From positions 1 to 64,000 of the forward strand of contig JAFEAJ010000023.1 in assembly GCA_018266455.1 (NCBI GenBank): a DNA stretch of 64,000 nucleotides, written 5' to 3'. Position 1 is the first letter of the stretch. Every line of letters begins with the position of its first letter. This stretch comes from Bacteroidota bacterium. Its GTDB lineage: Bacteria > Bacteroidota > Bacteroidia > Chitinophagales > Chitinophagaceae. The notes below the pieces were generated by a model. It searched no databases. It was not told the origin of the DNA and saw only the letters and a list, made by a program, of their open reading frames with translations. A program made the translations under genes and the position numbers. Positions 1 to 7,592 of the stretch are shown here, piece after piece.

Positions 1-521
1 TCTTCAATTTGCTCATACCAGGTATTTTTGATTTCTTTTGAGCTTTTCAACTGGGTAATCCAGTTGGTATTGGAGGTAGCTCCAAAAATATCTACAGCAA
101 TGCACGAAGGGTTGATAAGCTGAAAGCTATGGTAAGGAAGGTGCTGCTTAAGATGAACAGTAACATAATCAAATGCAGAGTCGCCGAATACTTTTATGCT
201 GCCGCTCAGGTCGGGGTTATTCGTAACGGGCTTACGGAGCGCTTTATACAAAAGGATTGTGTTCTCTTTTGCTATGTAACCTGAATGGTATTTTGAGAGC
301 TGCACTTTATAATCAGTCTTGAAACTGTCAACCACTTTCAAAATGATATTTGAATCAATATACCCCATTTTCGCTCCCCCCAGGCGATCTTCGCCTATAC
401 CATATTTAATAAATGGAAGTTCGCCCGTGCTTTTTGCGAGCAAGATGCTGTCCTGAGAAAAAGAGGAAAAGCACAGTACAAAAAAAATAAAACCCAAAGC
501 AGTTGAGCGCATCAATAACAT
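1..521 (-). CDS. Secreted N-acetylmuramoyl-L-alanine amidase-like protein, N-terminal part
   Basis: An open frame reads on the minus strand from an ATG at 521 off the left edge, giving about 173 residues without a stop. The first 23 residues form a signal peptide ending near FSSFSQ. The rest contains segments such as LGGAKMGYIDSN, YKVQLSKYHSGYI and VDIFGATSNTNW. These resemble the N-terminal SH3/AMIN-like region that precedes the catalytic domain in Bacteroidota periplasmic peptidoglycan amidases. The catalytic half is outside the window, so the enzymatic assignment is inferred from recalled family resemblance. An ATG at 512 is an alternative start. Confidence 0.55.
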   Translation of the reverse strand, partial: MLLMRSTALGFIFFVLCFSSFSQDSILLAKSTGELPFIKYGIGEDRLGGAKMGYIDSNIILKVVDSFKTDYKVQLSKYHSGYIAKENTILLYKALRKPVTNNPDLSGSIKVFGDSAFDYVTVHLKQHLPYHSFQLINPSCIAVDIFGATSNTNWITQLKSSKEIKNTWYEQIE

Positions 522-711
522 TTTTTATAAAGATAGCTTGGTTTAATAACTCGGAACAGGAATAAGTCTTCTTAAAGCATAAAATGTTTCATACAAAAGG
601 CTTAAAGAAGGCCACGTGCACAATAGGTATTTTTAACAGGATACCTTTTGCGCTCACCGAGTATTTAAGCAAGACCAACACTTTGAGAGCCCTTAAAACA
701 TTGGCCTCATG

Positions 712-2505
712 TTATAATGGGTATTTGTTTTCGGTTATTAATTTATTTGCAATCCTCCTTTTTGCATCCTTGTTATTAAAAGGATCCGTTTTTGTAAACC
801 GCTTTAATCCAAGCAACATCATCCTTTGCTCATCGCCTTCTGCAAATGCATTGATCGCATCTTTACCAAATTTATTAATATAATCGGCTGCATCATATAA
901 ATAGGCCCTTACAATATCTAATTCATGGGCACATGCCGCCTCTCCACGTTGACTAACCAGTTTCATGGAACGCAGCAAAGCGCATTCTGAATTAAATGTT
1001 TCTATTGCCATATCAGCAATATGCATCAATATTTCCTGTTCGCTTTCAATCTTCATCATCAGCTTTTGAACAGCTGCTCCTGCAACCATCAGAATTGCTT
1101 TTTTGAAATTGCTGATGAGTTTTCTTTCTTTTGCGAACGGCGCACCATCGCCACTGCCAAAATCAGGAATGCTCATCAGCTCTTTTTGAACAGCCATCGC
1201 CGGGCCCATTAAATCCAGCTTCCCTTTCATGGCGCGCTTCAATACCATGTCAACGGTCAGCAGCCTATTGATTTCATTTGTGCCCTCATAAATCCTGTTG
1301 ATCCTTGAATCGCGGTAGGCTTTTGAAATAATGTACTCATCACTGAACCCGTTCCCGCCATGAATTTGCACTCCTTCGTCTACTACAAAATCCAGCACTT
1401 CGCTGCCAAAAACTTTCAACATGGCACATTCAATGGCATATTCTTCTGCTGCGCCCAGCAATGCTTCATTAAACGGCTTGCCGGTATTCTTCAATTCAGT
1501 TTCCATATCGTCAATCCATTTTGCTGTTCTGTACAATGCGCTTTCGCCCACCCAAATCTTAATTGCCATTTCAGCAATTTTATTTTTAATAGCCCCAAAA
1601 TTTGAAATGGGCGTTTTGAACTGCTCGCGTGTTACTGCATACTGAATGGAAGTTGATGCCGCACGTTTTGCCCCGCCTAATGCAGCAGCACATAATTTCA
1701 ACCTGCCGATATTCAAAATATTGAAAGCGATAATATGTCCTTTGCCGATTTGTCCAAGCAAATTTCCGGCAGGCACTTTGCAATCCTGGAAATACAATTG
1801 AACGGTCGATGACCCTTTAATGCCCATTTTATGTTCTTCCTGTCCCTGGGTGAACCCTTCAAATCCCCTTTCGACAATAAAAGCAGAAAATTTATCTCCG
1901 TCAATTTTTGCGAACACCGTGTACACATCAGCAAAACCTCCATTGGTAATCCAGCATTTCTGGCCGTTCAAGACATAATATTTTCCGTCATTAGAAAGCT
2001 TTGCGGTTGTTTTTGCGCCAAGCGCATCACTGCCGCTGTTAGGCTCCGTTAACCCATAAGCGCCTTTCCATTCACCACTCGCCAACTTAGGGATATATTT
2101 TTGTTTTTGTTCTGCAGTACCGAAATATAAAATAGGCAGGCTGCCAATGCCCGTGTGTGCAGCAATGGCCACGGAAAAAGAAAAGCCGCCGCCCAATCCT
2201 TCATTAACCAATGTAGAAGTAATAAAATCTTTTCCCAGTCCGCCATATTCTTCAGGTATAGAAGTGCCAAGCAAACCCTGTTCGCCTGCTTTTGCAAGCA
2301 GGGACGGCATTAACCCGGGTTCCAGTTTGTCGATGCGGTCAATAATGGGCAGCACATCCGCATCTAAAAACGAAGCGCACATATCTTTCACCATTTGTTG
2401 TTCTTCATTGAAATCTTCAGCAATAAATGCATCGAAAGGAGCGCTTTCTTTGATCAGCCATTCCCCGCCTTTCAGCAGGTTTTTATTTTCTGTGGCAGTG
2501 TTCAT
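712..2505 (-). CDS. Acyl-CoA dehydrogenase, VLCAD-like (597 aa)
   Basis: Flavoprotein that introduces the 2,3 double bond into acyl-CoA in the first step of beta-oxidation. The FAD/substrate signature GAYGLTEPNSGSD lies at residues 148-160. IHGGNGFSDEY (381-391) and RIYEGTNEI (404-412) are the C-terminal signatures, and Glu407 is the expected catalytic base. At 597 residues it is longer than short/medium-chain enzymes (about 380) and has the extra helical C-terminal domain of VLCAD-type enzymes, so a long-chain substrate is inferred. It lies 25 bp behind the MarR-family gene on the same strand, so the two probably share a transcript and the regulator may sense acyl-CoA or fatty acid. No electron-transfer flavoprotein gene is nearby. 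Confidence 0.93.
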   Translation of the reverse strand: MNTATENKNLLKGGEWLIKESAPFDAFIAEDFNEEQQMVKDMCASFLDADVLPIIDRIDKLEPGLMPSLLAKAGEQGLLGTSIPEEYGGLGKDFITSTLVNEGLGGGFSFSVAIAAHTGIGSLPILYFGTAEQKQKYIPKLASGEWKGAYGLTEPNSGSDALGAKTTAKLSNDGKYYVLNGQKCWITNGGFADVYTVFAKIDGDKFSAFIVERGFEGFTQGQEEHKMGIKGSSTVQLYFQDCKVPAGNLLGQIGKGHIIAFNILNIGRLKLCAAALGGAKRAASTSIQYAVTREQFKTPISNFGAIKNKIAEMAIKIWVGESALYRTAKWIDDMETELKNTGKPFNEALLGAAEEYAIECAMLKVFGSEVLDFVVDEGVQIHGGNGFSDEYIISKAYRDSRINRIYEGTNEINRLLTVDMVLKRAMKGKLDLMGPAMAVQKELMSIPDFGSGDGAPFAKERKLISNFKKAILMVAGAAVQKLMMKIESEQEILMHIADMAIETFNSECALLRSMKLVSQRGEAACAHELDIVRAYLYDAADYINKFGKDAINAFAEGDEQRMMLLGLKRFTKTDPFNNKDAKRRIANKLITENKYPL

Positions 2506-2530
2506 AAAAATAAATTATCGTTTTATAAAT

Positions 2531-2971
2531 TTATTTCAGGTTGTCATACACTTTTTGCAATACCAGTTTACAGAGGTTGATCTGGTCTGCAGGAACTCCT
2601 TCCAGCGCATCGTTCAATGTTTGTTCGGCCAAACCCATTGTCTGTTCCTGTAGTTTCTGGCCTTGCCTTGTAAGACAGATTTTATTGATCCTCCTGTCGC
2701 TTTCCGAAGCCACTCTTTTTACCAACTGTAACTTTTCGAGGTTATCTACCAGCCTGGTAATGCTTGGCTTGTCGCGAAAAGTGGCGCTGCACAATTCCTG
2801 CTGGCTTTTGCCATCTTCTTTCCACAAATGATAAAGCACGCTCCATTGTTCAATCGTCAAGTTCAGGCTCGCTATATTAAATTTTTTTTGCAGCCTCCTG
2901 GCTATTGCTGTCGATGCCTTGCCTGTGATAAAACTGTATAGCTCCCCTTTTTTGAAATGGTTGTTTGGCAT
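2531..2971 (-). CDS. MarR family transcriptional regulator
   Basis: A winged-helix regulator of 146 residues. The segment around residues 30-100 (SIEQW/SVLYHLW, SQQELCSATFRDKPSITRLV, ESDRRINKICLT) has the MarR helix-turn-helix and the DxR wing. The frame can be extended to a TTG at 2995. That codon lies inside the -7 promoter element, so the ATG at 2971 (MPNNHF) is chosen. The gene precedes an acyl-CoA dehydrogenase by 25 bp, an arrangement common for fatty-acid-responsive MarR proteins. A 20-bp imperfect palindrome lies exactly between promoter and start codon, pointing to autorepression. Confidence 0.88.
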   Translation of the reverse strand: MPNNHFKKGELYSFITGKASTAIARRLQKKFNIASLNLTIEQWSVLYHLWKEDGKSQQELCSATFRDKPSITRLVDNLEKLQLVKRVASESDRRINKICLTRQGQKLQEQTMGLAEQTLNDALEGVPADQINLCKLVLQKVYDNLK

Positions 2972-2991
2972 ATAGTTAGTTAAACAACTAT
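2972..2991. promoter_or_regulatory. Putative MarR operator (20-bp imperfect palindrome)
   Basis: The half-sites ATAGTT and AACTAT flank an 8-base centre; 8 of 10 base pairs are symmetric. It begins one base upstream of the marR ATG and ends one base short of the -7 box, so a bound dimer would cover the start of transcription. This fits an autoregulatory MarR operator; binding itself is inferred. Confidence 0.6.
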
Positions 2992-2992
2992 C

Positions 2993-3023
2993 CAAACCTA
3001 CCGAATATTTTTATAACCTGCAA
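2993..3023 (-). promoter_or_regulatory. Promoter of the marR - acyl-CoA dehydrogenase unit
   Basis: On the minus strand TTG (3023-3021), a 20-base spacer and TAGGTTTG (3000-2993) match the Bacteroidota primary-sigma consensus TTG...TAnnTTTG exactly. Transcription would start near 2986, about 15 bases before the ATG at 2971. Confidence 0.7.
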
Positions 3024-3241
3024 TGGTTTTAGCATAATTTTTTAACAGCGGCGATTCTGTGTATCCTAAAAAAAAGGAAGCGAAGAGAAGCAGCGATGAG
3101 GCACCACAAGATCAATGCACAAAAGCAAAGGATTTAATATCTTGAGGTATAAAAGACAATGAGGCGTTATTAATCAATGATTGTCTATATAATCCAAGAT
3201 TGTTGCAGATTTAGTATCCTTCGTTGTTTTGCGTGAAAAAT

Positions 3242-4057
3242 ATGCAATCGTTCGAGCTTTTATATAAATCATCTGTCATCCGTTACGGCAAAGCCGGGCA
3301 TGGCAAGAAATTATTGCTTTGCTTCCATGGGTACGCTCAATCATCGCAATCCTTTTCCATTCTTGAAAAAAAAGCAGGAAATGACTTTATCATCATTGCC
3401 ATTGATTTTCCTTTTCACGGCAAAACAGTTTGGAACGAAGGGCTGGATTTTACAGCAAGCAATCTTGTAGAAATTATTTTCGAGATTATCAAAATACATG
3501 CTGTCTCTGATAGTAAATTATGCCTGATGGGATTTAGTATGGGAGGGCGTGTTTGCCTGAGCCTGTTAGAGCAAATACCTGATAAAATTGAAAAAATGGT
3601 TTTGATCGCTCCGGATGGCTTAAAGGAAAGTTTCTGGTATTGGCTGGCTGCCCATAATAAAACAGGAAATAAATTTTTCAGGCAAATCATGCAAAAGCCT
3701 GATTTTTTGGTCAGTTTGTCCAAAGCGGCAAAAAGGATGAAGCTGGTTAATCAAAGTGTTTTTAAATTTATTTCTTATTATATTCACGATAAGCAGGTAA
3801 GGGAAGACCTGTACAACCGCTGGACTACCATGCACCATTTCAGGCCGGATATTAAACACATACAAAAAATCATCAGCAATAAAAAAATTCCTGTGCGCCT
3901 GCTTTATGGAGAATTTGACCGGGTCATACGCTATGAACGTGCCCAAAAATTTATAAAAAAAATAAAAGCCTATTGCAATCTGAAAATCGCGGCATGTGGC
4001 CACCTCTTGCTGACCGATGAAAATGCGGGAACAATTATGTCAATGCTCAGGGATTAG
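3242..4057 (+). CDS. Alpha/beta hydrolase
   Basis: A 271-residue cytoplasmic alpha/beta-hydrolase fold protein. The oxyanion-hole segment CFHGYAQS is at residues 27-34, the nucleophile elbow GFSMGG at 97-102 (Ser99), and the acid and base are probably Asp226 (GEFDR) and His254 (CGHLL), giving a complete triad. The frame opens at a TTG at 3224, but the ATG at 3242 fits the family start better. The stop is 15 bp before a glycosyltransferase on the same strand, so they are probably co-transcribed. The substrate cannot be deduced; esterase, lipase or peptidase activity are all possible. Confidence 0.85.
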   Translation: MQSFELLYKSSVIRYGKAGHGKKLLLCFHGYAQSSQSFSILEKKAGNDFIIIAIDFPFHGKTVWNEGLDFTASNLVEIIFEIIKIHAVSDSKLCLMGFSMGGRVCLSLLEQIPDKIEKMVLIAPDGLKESFWYWLAAHNKTGNKFFRQIMQKPDFLVSLSKAAKRMKLVNQSVFKFISYYIHDKQVREDLYNRWTTMHHFRPDIKHIQKIISNKKIPVRLLYGEFDRVIRYERAQKFIKKIKAYCNLKIAACGHLLLTDENAGTIMSMLRD

Positions 4058-4072
4058 CTGCTATATTTACAG

Positions 4073-5224
4073 ATGCTCATTTTTATTGCCATAGCTGTTT
4101 TTTTGTTTGCAGCCTATGCCATTCTTATGGAATATTACCGAAAAGGCTGGGATGCTATTCCTGTTTTTAAGATGAATAGCCCGTCAGCCGAAAAGGCTAT
4201 CATTAAAATTTCTGTAATCGTTGCAGTAAGAAATGAAGAAGGAAATATTTTGCATTTGCTTGAGTCTCTCGCCAGACAAAGCTATCCAAAAGAGCTGTAC
4301 CAGGTAATTGTTCTGGATGACTGTTCAAACGATAGAACATGGGAGCTAATGCATCTTTTTTCTTATGAGAACTTCAATGCCAAATTTATTCAACTGTCCG
4401 ATTATGCCGAAAAATTGAAATCTGCTTCTTTTAAAAAATTCGCTATCGAGACCGGGATCTCCCAGTCAACAGGAGATTTGATCATAACTACTGATGCAGA
4501 TTGCAGCCACCATAAAGATTGGCTGATGGCCATAGCTGCATTTTATCAGCAAACAAACGCAAAATTTATAGCCGCTCCTGTTAAAATGGATACTGATGGT
4601 TCTTTATTATCTGCATTTCAAACACTTGATTTTATTGCACTGCAGGGAATAACCGGCGGTTCTGTCTTTAAAAAACTTCATTCCATGTGCAATGGCGCAA
4701 ACCTGGCTTATGAAAAAAAAGCGTATTATGCAGTGAATGGGTTCAAGGGCATTGACAATATCCCTTCAGGTGATGATATGCTTTTGATGTACAAAATTTA
4801 TAAAAAATATCCTGAAGGTATTTTTTTCCTGAAGAACAAAACTGCAATTGTCAGCACAAAACCTGAAGCAACACTTAAAAATTTTATCAATCAGCGTGTG
4901 CGCTGGGCAAGCAAAGCAGATAAATATGATGACAAAAGGGTTTTTTGGGCATTGCTCCTGGTATATATCTTTAATCTTTTGTTCCCTGTTTTATTGATTG
5001 CTTCCTTTTGGAGCGCAGCCTATTTTGGGGCGCTCATCATTTTATTATTGCTAAAAACATTTATCGAATACCAGTTTGTGAAAACTGTAGCCGCATTTTT
5101 TGAGCAGGAAAATTTGATGCGTTTTTTCCCGCTGTTGCAGCCATTGCACATTATCTATACTATAGTAGTCGGCTGGCTTGGCAAGTTCGGGAGCTATCAA
5201 TGGAAAGGGAGAAAAATAGGATGA
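4073..5224 (+). CDS. Membrane glycosyltransferase, family 2
   Basis: A 383-residue GT-A enzyme anchored in the inner membrane. One hydrophobic segment is at residues 1-18 and a hydrophobic block lies at about 290-370. The catalytic part shows VIVAVRNEE (48-56), LDDCS (81-85), the metal-binding DAD (141-143), GDD (233-235) and QRVRW (274-278). These are the motifs of processive or membrane GT2 enzymes such as those making polysaccharides or glycolipids. Acceptor and sugar are unknown. It follows an alpha/beta hydrolase by 15 bp, and the pair probably acts in one cell-envelope pathway; that link is inferred. Confidence 0.88.
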   Translation: MLIFIAIAVFLFAAYAILMEYYRKGWDAIPVFKMNSPSAEKAIIKISVIVAVRNEEGNILHLLESLARQSYPKELYQVIVLDDCSNDRTWELMHLFSYENFNAKFIQLSDYAEKLKSASFKKFAIETGISQSTGDLIITTDADCSHHKDWLMAIAAFYQQTNAKFIAAPVKMDTDGSLLSAFQTLDFIALQGITGGSVFKKLHSMCNGANLAYEKKAYYAVNGFKGIDNIPSGDDMLLMYKIYKKYPEGIFFLKNKTAIVSTKPEATLKNFINQRVRWASKADKYDDKRVFWALLLVYIFNLLFPVLLIASFWSAAYFGALIILLLLKTFIEYQFVKTVAAFFEQENLMRFFPLLQPLHIIYTIVVGWLGKFGSYQWKGRKIG

Positions 5225-5297
5225 TGCCGCGTATTCTTTTAATTTAACTGCAGGGACCCTAAAGAAATTTCCTTAAACTCACGCCTAACACCTTCCC

Positions 5298-5768
5298 TCA
5301 TTCTTTATACACCTGCACGTTTCTTACAAAACTTTCTTCCAGTGAGATAAAGGTTTCCGTTCTTTCTATGCCTTTTATTTTTTGCAGTTCATCATGCAGT
5401 ACAAAGCGCAGCTGGTTGATGTCCTTACAAATGATTTCAGCGAACATGCTGTAATTGCCAGTAGTATAATTCAGGCGCACAATTTCAGGTATCCGTTTCA
5501 GTTCTTTGGCTACACTATCATACAGGGAGCTCTTTTCGAGATAAATACCGATAAAAGCAATTACATCGTAACCCAATTGCTTGAGGTCAACGCTTAATCG
5601 TGTACCTTTAACAATATGCAGCTCCTGCAATTTTTTGATGCGCACATGAATAGTCCCTCCGGACACAAACAATTTTTTACCAAGGTCTGCATAAGAGATT
5701 TCAGCATCCTCCATCATTTCATGAATGATTTGCAAATCCAATTTGTCGAGATTAAATTTTGCTCCCAT
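5298..5768 (-). CDS. Lrp/AsnC family transcriptional regulator
   Basis: A 156-residue feast/famine regulator. An N-terminal winged helix (LDKLDLQIIHEMMEDAEISY, then GGTIHVRIKKLQELHIVKG) is followed by an AsnC-type ligand domain with the TTGNYSMFAEI segment typical of the effector-binding fold. The start is set at the ATG at 5768 (MGAKFNL); the extension to a TTG at 5792 is unlikely. A Bacteroidota-like promoter lies 39 bp upstream. The gene stands alone, divergent from the tRNA-like RNA; its targets are unknown. Confidence 0.88.
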   Translation of the reverse strand: MGAKFNLDKLDLQIIHEMMEDAEISYADLGKKLFVSGGTIHVRIKKLQELHIVKGTRLSVDLKQLGYDVIAFIGIYLEKSSLYDSVAKELKRIPEIVRLNYTTGNYSMFAEIICKDINQLRFVLHDELQKIKGIERTETFISLEESFVRNVQVYKE

Positions 5769-5806
5769 TTGACAGTTGATTATTAAACACAATCTACAAT
5801 TATTAT

Positions 5807-5836
5807 CAAATATTTATAATATTTCTAAATATTCAA
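5807..5836 (-). promoter_or_regulatory. Probable promoter of the Lrp-family gene
   Basis: On the minus strand TTG (5836-5834), a 19-base spacer and AATATTTG (5814-5807) differ from TTG...TAnnTTTG by two bases in the -7 box. Initiation near 5800 would leave a leader of about 30 bases before the ATG at 5768. The surrounding region is strongly A+T-rich. Confidence 0.45.
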
Positions 5837-5910
5837 AAAAAATATTGAAAAAAATACAATGAATATGGTTTTTTGTTTAATATTGCAGTACAAAGTTCAT
5901 TGAAACAACA

Positions 5911-6082
5911 CTGTGGAGTGATGAAATTTTGGCAGACATGCCCTCTTGTCTCGGGGGTGGGGATTACGGGATAAATATAGTGTAATGCCGGTTCCGCCCA
6001 AAGCGGCGCCGACTGGGGTTGACCACCACTACATTGCGCTACGGCTAACCGCCCCGTGGAGGTTCGAATCCTCCCTCTACAG
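5911..6082 (+). tRNA. tRNA-like RNA with a ~90-nt structured insertion in the variable arm
   Basis: A cloverleaf can be drawn by eye. Acceptor 5911-5918 pairs with 6075-6082 (8 bp, one G-U). U8 is 5919. The D arm is 5921-5939 with A14, A15, G18G19 and A21 as in leucine tRNAs. The anticodon arm is 5941-5957. The T arm is 6058-6074, GGAGG-TTCGAAT-CCTCC. The variable arm is closed by GGGG (5959-5962) and CCCC (6052-6055) and holds 89 further bases that fold into several stems (5963-5967/5982-5986, 5989-5993/6047-6051, 5994-5997/6003-6006, 6008-6011/6042-6045). The anticodon loop TTGTCTC would read GUC (Asp) but has U at position 37 instead of a purine, and CCA is not encoded. A strong terminator follows. 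It may be a non-decoding tRNA-shaped RNA or a decayed tRNA; normal decoding is unlikely. Confidence 0.55.
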
Positions 6083-6118
6083 CATTTAGCTTCTCATGTG
6101 TGTCGTTTTCTTTTTGCC

Positions 6119-6150
6119 TGCCTCTTCGTTCCTGAAGGGGCATTTTTTTT
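6119..6150 (+). terminator. Rho-independent terminator of the tRNA-like RNA
   Basis: A 9-bp stem (TGCCTCTTC 6119-6127 with GAAGGGGCA 6134-6142, one G-U) with a 6-base loop is followed by eight T residues (6143-6150). It lies 37 bases after the tRNA-like 3' end and before trmB, so it ends a short independent transcript. Confidence 0.8.
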
Positions 6151-6230
6151 GCGCTATATATCCCAAATAAAAACCCCAAAAATACAAAAGGCCTCAGTTT
6201 TCCAACCCGGCATTATTTATTTTCGCTCCC

Positions 6231-6941
6231 ATGGCACAGAAAAAATTAATGCGGTTCGAAGCAATCAAATCATTCCTGAATGTCCTGCAATATCCGGAAG
6301 GAATGGCGGGCAGGTGGAACACTTTTTTAAAAAACAATAACCCCGTTTATCTCGAGCTTGGCTGCGGCAAAGGGGAATACACGGTAGCACTTGCCAAAAT
6401 GTTCCCCCGCAAAAACTTTATCGGAGTAGACCTGAAAGGCAACCGCATTTATATTGGCGCTAAAAAATGCCTGGAAGAAAATATCAGCAATGCAGCTTTT
6501 CTCCGTATTCAAATTGATAAGATCCACAATTATTTCTCGAAAGATGAAGTGAAAGAAATCTGGATCACCTTTCCCGATCCGCAATTAAGAAAATCGAAAG
6601 CAAAAAAAAGGCTGACGCACCCCAAATTTCTTCGCTTATATCAACAGATACTTTCGGAAAGAGGATTGATACATTTGAAAACAGATTCACCGGATTTATA
6701 TGCATTCACTTTACTTGTAATTGATATGTACGGGTTGGTATTACACGAAAGCATTGATAACGTTTATGAACAGCCTGACATAAAAGAAGAGCTGAAAATA
6801 CAAACTTATTATGAAAGCCTTGACATAGCTCATAGCAGGCGCATTCATTATATCTGTTTCTCATTGCCATCAGCGCCTTTGCCGGAGCTGGATGATGTCT
6901 TGCAACAAAGAATCAAAGAAAATGAAACAGCAGTTGATTGA
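6231..6941 (+). CDS. trmB: tRNA (guanine-N7-)-methyltransferase
   Basis: SAM-dependent enzyme making m7G at position 46 in the variable loop of tRNAs. The 236-residue protein shows the SAM-binding motif LELGCGKGEY (41-50), GVDLKGNR (65-72), the family signature FPDPQLRKSKAKKR (114-127) with THPKF after it, and the C-terminal TYYE segment followed by SRRIHY. Length fits the family. The ATG at 6231 is the only sensible start. The next gene (DUF5522) overlaps its end by 20 bp, and an alkyltransferase-like gene follows, so the three are one operon. The gene upstream is a tRNA-shaped RNA with a terminator of its own, so they are transcribed separately. Confidence 0.95.
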   Translation: MAQKKLMRFEAIKSFLNVLQYPEGMAGRWNTFLKNNNPVYLELGCGKGEYTVALAKMFPRKNFIGVDLKGNRIYIGAKKCLEENISNAAFLRIQIDKIHNYFSKDEVKEIWITFPDPQLRKSKAKKRLTHPKFLRLYQQILSERGLIHLKTDSPDLYAFTLLVIDMYGLVLHESIDNVYEQPDIKEELKIQTYYESLDIAHSRRIHYICFSLPSAPLPELDDVLQQRIKENETAVD

Positions 6942-7107
6942 AGGCAAAGATTATTATTATAACGAAGATGGATATATTGTGCTCACTGAAAAATATCATC
7001 TCGAGCGAGGATATTGTTGCGGCAATGGATGCAAACATTGCCCTTATGATTATGAAAATTCTCCTGAACCAAAACGAAAAGAGTTATGTCAAAAAAAGAA
7101 AAGCTAA
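6922..7107 (+). CDS. DUF5522 cysteine-rich small protein
   Basis: A 61-residue protein starting at the ATG at 6922, overlapping the end of trmB by 20 bp and the next gene by 22 bp. The core motif YIVLTEKYHLERGYCCGNGC followed by KHCPYDYE carries four cysteines (CC, C, C) in an arrangement that suggests metal binding. This is the DUF5522 family, whose function is unknown. The double overlap implies translational coupling with trmB and the alkyltransferase-like gene. An in-frame ATG at 6892 would add ten residues but deepen the overlap without family support. Confidence 0.85.
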   Translation: MKQQLIEGKDYYYNEDGYIVLTEKYHLERGYCCGNGCKHCPYDYENSPEPKRKELCQKKKS

Positions 7108-7463
7108 GTTCAATCAGGCCATCTGGCAAAAAAGATGAAAATTTTTTTGAATTGGTTTTCCAGGTAACGCGACAAATACCAAAAGGAAGAGTGACCTCTT
7201 ATGGAGCTATAGCTGCATGTCTTGGCACAAAGCTTTCTGCAAGAATGGTAGGCTGGGCAATGAACAGCGCCGGCAATGCAAAGCCAAAAGTGCCTGCGCA
7301 TCGGGTCGTTAATAGAAAAGGGATGCTAACGGGCAGGCATCATTTTTCGCCGCCGGAAAAGATGCAACAGTTATTGGAAAAAGAAGGAGTAAAAATTAAA
7401 AACCATCAGGTATTTGATTTTGAAAAAATTTTTTGGGACCCGATGGAAAAAATCTCCTGGTAA
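7086..7463 (+). CDS. Alkyltransferase-like (MGMT-family) DNA-binding protein
   Basis: A 125-residue homologue of the DNA-binding domain of O6-alkylguanine alkyltransferase. The recognition helix region (SARMVGWAMNSAG, 51-63) with the presumed arginine finger Arg53 is present. The active-site motif PCHRV is replaced by PAHRV (70-74), so the acceptor cysteine is an alanine. Such proteins (ATL/eAtl) cannot transfer the alkyl group; in known cases they flip and mark O6-alkylguanine for nucleotide-excision repair. It is the last gene of the trmB operon, overlapping DUF5522 by 22 bp. Confidence 0.88.
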   Translation: MSKKEKLSSIRPSGKKDENFFELVFQVTRQIPKGRVTSYGAIAACLGTKLSARMVGWAMNSAGNAKPKVPAHRVVNRKGMLTGRHHFSPPEKMQQLLEKEGVKIKNHQVFDFEKIFWDPMEKISW

Positions 7464-7592
7464 TATTGTTCATAAATTTTTTTTGTTTACAAGTATAATT
7501 TTGATTCCAAATCGCCTTCATGATACTGGTATCATTTCCAAAATACTGCAAGCCGACAGATAAAGCCAGATAAAAAGTAGCTTCTAATTATT

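Noticed and set aside
584..883. 99-codon plus-strand frame
   Set aside because: Mostly antisense to the well-supported acyl-CoA dehydrogenase gene; no motif or start signal.
2147..2653. 168-codon plus-strand frame
   Set aside because: Antisense shadow spanning the acyl-CoA dehydrogenase start and the MarR gene.
2972..2995. N-terminal extension of the MarR protein to TTG 2995
   Set aside because: The codon lies within the -7 promoter element, so it would not be transcribed.
5911..6082. Group I intron in a tRNA gene
   Set aside because: The extra sequence is only about 90 bases, lies in the variable arm rather than the anticodon loop, and shows no group I core elements; the anticodon arm is already complete.
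5911..6150. tmRNA or selenocysteine tRNA
   Set aside because: No tmRNA 5' signature or tag-peptide frame; the anticodon is not TCA and the D stem is 3-4 bp, not 6.
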